64,000 nt of DNA from positions 1 through 64,000 of the forward strand of contig NZ_QWGR01000013.1 of assembly GCF_003576475.1 (NCBI RefSeq), read 5' to 3'. Under the pieces are notes generated by a model. That model was not told the origin of the DNA. It was given only the letters and a program-made list of their open reading frames with translations, and searched no databases. This document shows positions 62,380-64,000 of the stretch, one piece after another (position 1 is the first letter of the stretch; every line of letters begins with the position of its first letter). The DNA is from Maribellus luteus (GTDB lineage: Bacteria > Bacteroidota > Bacteroidia > Bacteroidales > Prolixibacteraceae). Made by a program: the position numbers and the translations under genes.

Positions 62380-63204
62380 ATGAATAATTATTACAATACT
62401 CTGTTTCCTTACGCGTACAATATTCTGGGCTCGGCCGACGAAGCATATGACGCCATACAAGACGTTCTTTTAAAGTACAGCCAAAAGGATTCAGTGCCCG
62501 ACAATGAGAAAAACTACCTGATACGTGGAGTTATCAATCAATCGATTAACCGGAAAAGAAGCATTCAGAAAACAGAATCTTTGGATGCTTTGCCGCAACC
62601 CGTTTCCACCTCCTATTCCGACGTTTCGGTTGAAATAAAAGACCTGGTGTCGTTTTCGCTGCTGATTTTACTGGAGAAACTAACGCCCAAAGAGCGGGCT
62701 GTTTTTATTTTAAAAGAAGCTTTTGCCTATTCGCATGATGAAATTTGCGAGGTGCTTTCCATCTCGTCCGACAATGCCCGAAAGCTGCTGAGCCGGGCAA
62801 AGGCCAAGCTTAACCAGCGCCATTCAACGCTTAAAAAAGTATCGGGCGAGCAGTTCATAAAGCTGGAAGTATTTACCCAGGCTTTGCAAAGTGGCAACCT
62901 CGAACAACTTCACCAGTTGTTTCACAAGGACATTGAATTCAGAGCCGATGGCGGCGACAGCATAAAAGTGGTTCAAAAGTACTTGAAAGGATTGAGGGAA
63001 GTGGCTTCGCTCGTGGTCGATGTGTATCAACGCTTCCAGACTTCGTATACCATCCGTTACCGTTTTATCAACCATCAGCCCGCCATTTTGTATTATGATA
63101 ACACAGTTTTAAAGGTTTGCCAGGTTTTTGAGCTCCATCCCGAAGATCAGACAATCCGATCCATTAATTCCATACTCGATCCGGTTAAGCTCCGAAAGAT
63201 TTGA
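62380..63204 (+). CDS. ECF41-type RNA polymerase sigma factor with SnoaL-like C-terminus
   Basis: The protein has 274 residues. Sigma region 2 is at about 5-60 (NTLFPYAYNILGSADEAYDAIQDV, INQSINRKRS) and region 4 at about 95-150 (LTPKERAVFILKEAFAYSHDEICEVLSISSDNARKLLSRAKAKL). A C-terminal SnoaL/NTF2-like extension from about 160 contains ADGGDSIKV at 189-197, corresponding to the DGGGK motif that regulates ECF41 activity in place of an anti-sigma factor. Its partners are usually oxidoreductases or carboxymuconolactone-decarboxylase-like genes; here the divergent quinone-reductase/NTF2/cupin operon fits, and both genes have the matching promoter motif. Confidence 0.93.
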   Translation: MNNYYNTLFPYAYNILGSADEAYDAIQDVLLKYSQKDSVPDNEKNYLIRGVINQSINRKRSIQKTESLDALPQPVSTSYSDVSVEIKDLVSFSLLILLEKLTPKERAVFILKEAFAYSHDEICEVLSISSDNARKLLSRAKAKLNQRHSTLKKVSGEQFIKLEVFTQALQSGNLEQLHQLFHKDIEFRADGGDSIKVVQKYLKGLREVASLVVDVYQRFQTSYTIRYRFINHQPAILYYDNTVLKVCQVFELHPEDQTIRSINSILDPVKLRKI

Positions 63205-63304
63205 TTGAAACCAATCTAATAGGGAATAAAGAGGCCCGATGATACACAGCCCCTGCTTCCACCATACCTGTGTTTTTGAATTCTAACAAAGTTGAAGAAA
63301 AATA

Positions 63305-63338
63305 CAAATGGAGACACTCCGGCTGAAGAGTCTCCATT
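63305..63338 (-). terminator. Terminator of the small lipoprotein gene
   Basis: On the minus strand AAATGGAGACTCTTCAGCCG pairs with CGGAGTGTCTCCATTT and is followed by GTATTTTTC, about 10 bp after the stop at 63349. 63205-63300 holds nothing recognisable. Confidence 0.7.
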
Positions 63339-63348
63339 TAACCGATTA

Positions 63349-63582
63349 TCATTTATCACAAGGTTTGTAGATGGCACCAGTGGCAAAATCAACGATTGCA
63401 CCCGGCCAAAACAACAAAATGTCTGCAATAAGAGCACCAACTCTGACATCTCTGGCAGGCTCCCCTGCAGCAGGCTTAGTTTTCTGACAAGTAGAAACCT
63501 TACCGCCAAAAACAGTTGCACAACTTGATAGAGATACAGCAAGCATAAAAACAAATAAATACGTTAAAATTTTAGATCTCAT
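63349..63582 (-). CDS. Small YceK-like lipoprotein
   Basis: The 77-residue lipoprotein has Cys21 in the lipobox of SLSSCATVFGG. The mature peptide contains GGKVSTCQKTKPAAGEPARDVRVGALIADI, then a second hydrophobic helix, LLFWPGAIVDFATGAIYKPC. This matches the plan of small outer-membrane lipoproteins with a short membrane-proximal helix (YceK/YidQ-like; DUF1375-type), of unknown function. Two Cys besides the anchor (about residues 32 and 75) might pair. It has a strong terminator downstream and lies 31 bp after the RDD gene, so the two may be co-transcribed. Confidence 0.7.
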   Translation of the reverse strand: MRSKILTYLFVFMLAVSLSSCATVFGGKVSTCQKTKPAAGEPARDVRVGALIADILLFWPGAIVDFATGAIYKPCDK

Positions 63583-63613
63583 AATAATTAATTTTAGTTT
63601 TTATGATAAAGCA

Positions 63614-63991
63614 CTATTGCTTTCTGATAAGGCTGGTTTTTGAAGTCCAGTCGTGAAACCCCCGAACAAAGAAAAGATAAGATATTATGTCAATAGGAAT
63701 AAATCTTGAAACCGTTCTGATAAACAATTTCAAAACTCTGAATTCCGGATTATTACAAACCACCCGAGCTTTTGTAATCATTTTCCCAGGTGTTTGACCC
63801 ACTAAATATTCAAAAAGAAAATAATAAAGAAAATAAACTACCACAGAAATATAGCGAATATAATATTGATCGACATAGTCTCTTAAAACAAAGACCAGCA
63901 GCACCATAACAATCAAATAAACCAGTGTATCAATAATAAAATCTACGAAACGGATCGTTTTGTTCACGATTAGGTTTTCAGTTTTTTCCAT
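63614..63991 (-). CDS. RDD-family membrane protein
   Basis: The 125-residue membrane protein has RFVDFIIDTLVYLIVMVLLV at about 14-33, which contains the Arg and Asp residues that name the family, a second helix pair around SVVVYFLYYFLFEYLVGQTPGKMIT (the GQTPGK motif is the usual second hallmark), and a basic C-terminus. RDD proteins are small multi-pass membrane proteins; a few have been linked to ion or osmolyte transport but the role is generally open. The start at 63991 is 9 bp from the window end, so it is probably complete; its upstream region lies outside. Confidence 0.85.
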   Translation of the reverse strand: MEKTENLIVNKTIRFVDFIIDTLVYLIVMVLLVFVLRDYVDQYYIRYISVVVYFLYYFLFEYLVGQTPGKMITKARVVCNNPEFRVLKLFIRTVSRFIPIDIISYLFFVRGFHDWTSKTSLIRKQ

Positions 63992-64000
63992 TGAATGAAA

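Overview
The window reads as chromosomal DNA of a Bacteroidota (Bacteroidetes) bacterium. The order Bacteroidales/Marinilabiliales, with marine Prolixibacteraceae-like relatives, is my best guess from gene content, not a proven placement. Supporting signs are -7 promoter elements of the TAnnTTTG type, weak Shine-Dalgarno sequences, a TonB receptor, an MG2/TonB-plug protein, an S46 dipeptidyl peptidase, 6-bladed beta-propeller lipoproteins and LytS/LytTR two-component systems. No rRNA, tRNA, CRISPR array, transposase or integrase gene was seen.

Layout. Positions 1-3.7 kb: an AT-rich accessory stretch of small plus-strand genes separated by long, related, hairpin-rich elements that look like degenerate integron attC sites. 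4-9 kb: DPP11-type peptidase, a 38-residue Lys-rich microprotein, two GreA-C-domain paralogues, a 47-residue microORF and a MarR-like regulator with a doubled palindromic operator. 9.2-12.2 kb: the pntAA-pntAB-pntB transhydrogenase operon. 12.4-20.2 kb: MepB-like and DUF1801 proteins, a TonB-dependent receptor, a divergent HxlR/DsbA pair, a Zn-ribbon protein, a beta-propeller lipoprotein and a GH105 hydrolase. 20.2-26.4 kb: a heterodimeric ABC exporter, then a lipoprotein-kinase-LytTR operon. 26.5-34.2 kb: a hexuronate operon (uxaE-uxaC-kdgK-eda-dctPQM) with two CG-centred palindromes next to promoters. 34.5-38 kb: a histidine kinase fused to a cysteine-free thioredoxin-like ectodomain, with its LytTR regulator. 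38-46.5 kb: MG2/plug protein, GH2 and GH20 enzymes. 46.8-50.2 kb: oadG-oadA-oadB sodium-pumping decarboxylase. 50.7-56.5 kb: Hsp20, then an XRE-cupin regulator and an overlapping operon of a DUF4914 P-loop protein, a class II PurE-like protein, a Sua5/TsaC-like protein and a beta-carbonic anhydrase; regulator and operon share the same promoter/operator sequence. 56.5-60.7 kb: repeat-rich, AT-rich DNA with a phase-perfect 21-bp minisatellite, an AAA_13-like ATPase (possible defence gene) and a 255-bp direct duplication among REP-like palindromes. 60.7-64 kb: an ECF41-type sigma factor divergent from a quinone-reductase/NTF2-like/cupin operon, with matching promoter motifs on both sides, then a small lipoprotein and an RDD protein.

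Functional links. Hexuronates released from pectin-like or glucuronate-containing glycans (GH105 nearby) would enter through the TRAP system, be converted by UxaC and UxaE, and finish through KdgK and Eda; the reductase and dehydratase steps are not in this window. The 51.6-56.5 kb cluster combines a CO2-using enzyme family (class II PurE) with a carbonic anhydrase and an uncharacterised kinase-like protein, and is the best candidate here for an undescribed pathway. The sigma-factor module and the redox-flavoured HxlR/DsbA and pseudo-thioredoxin kinase loci suggest several stress-responsive circuits.
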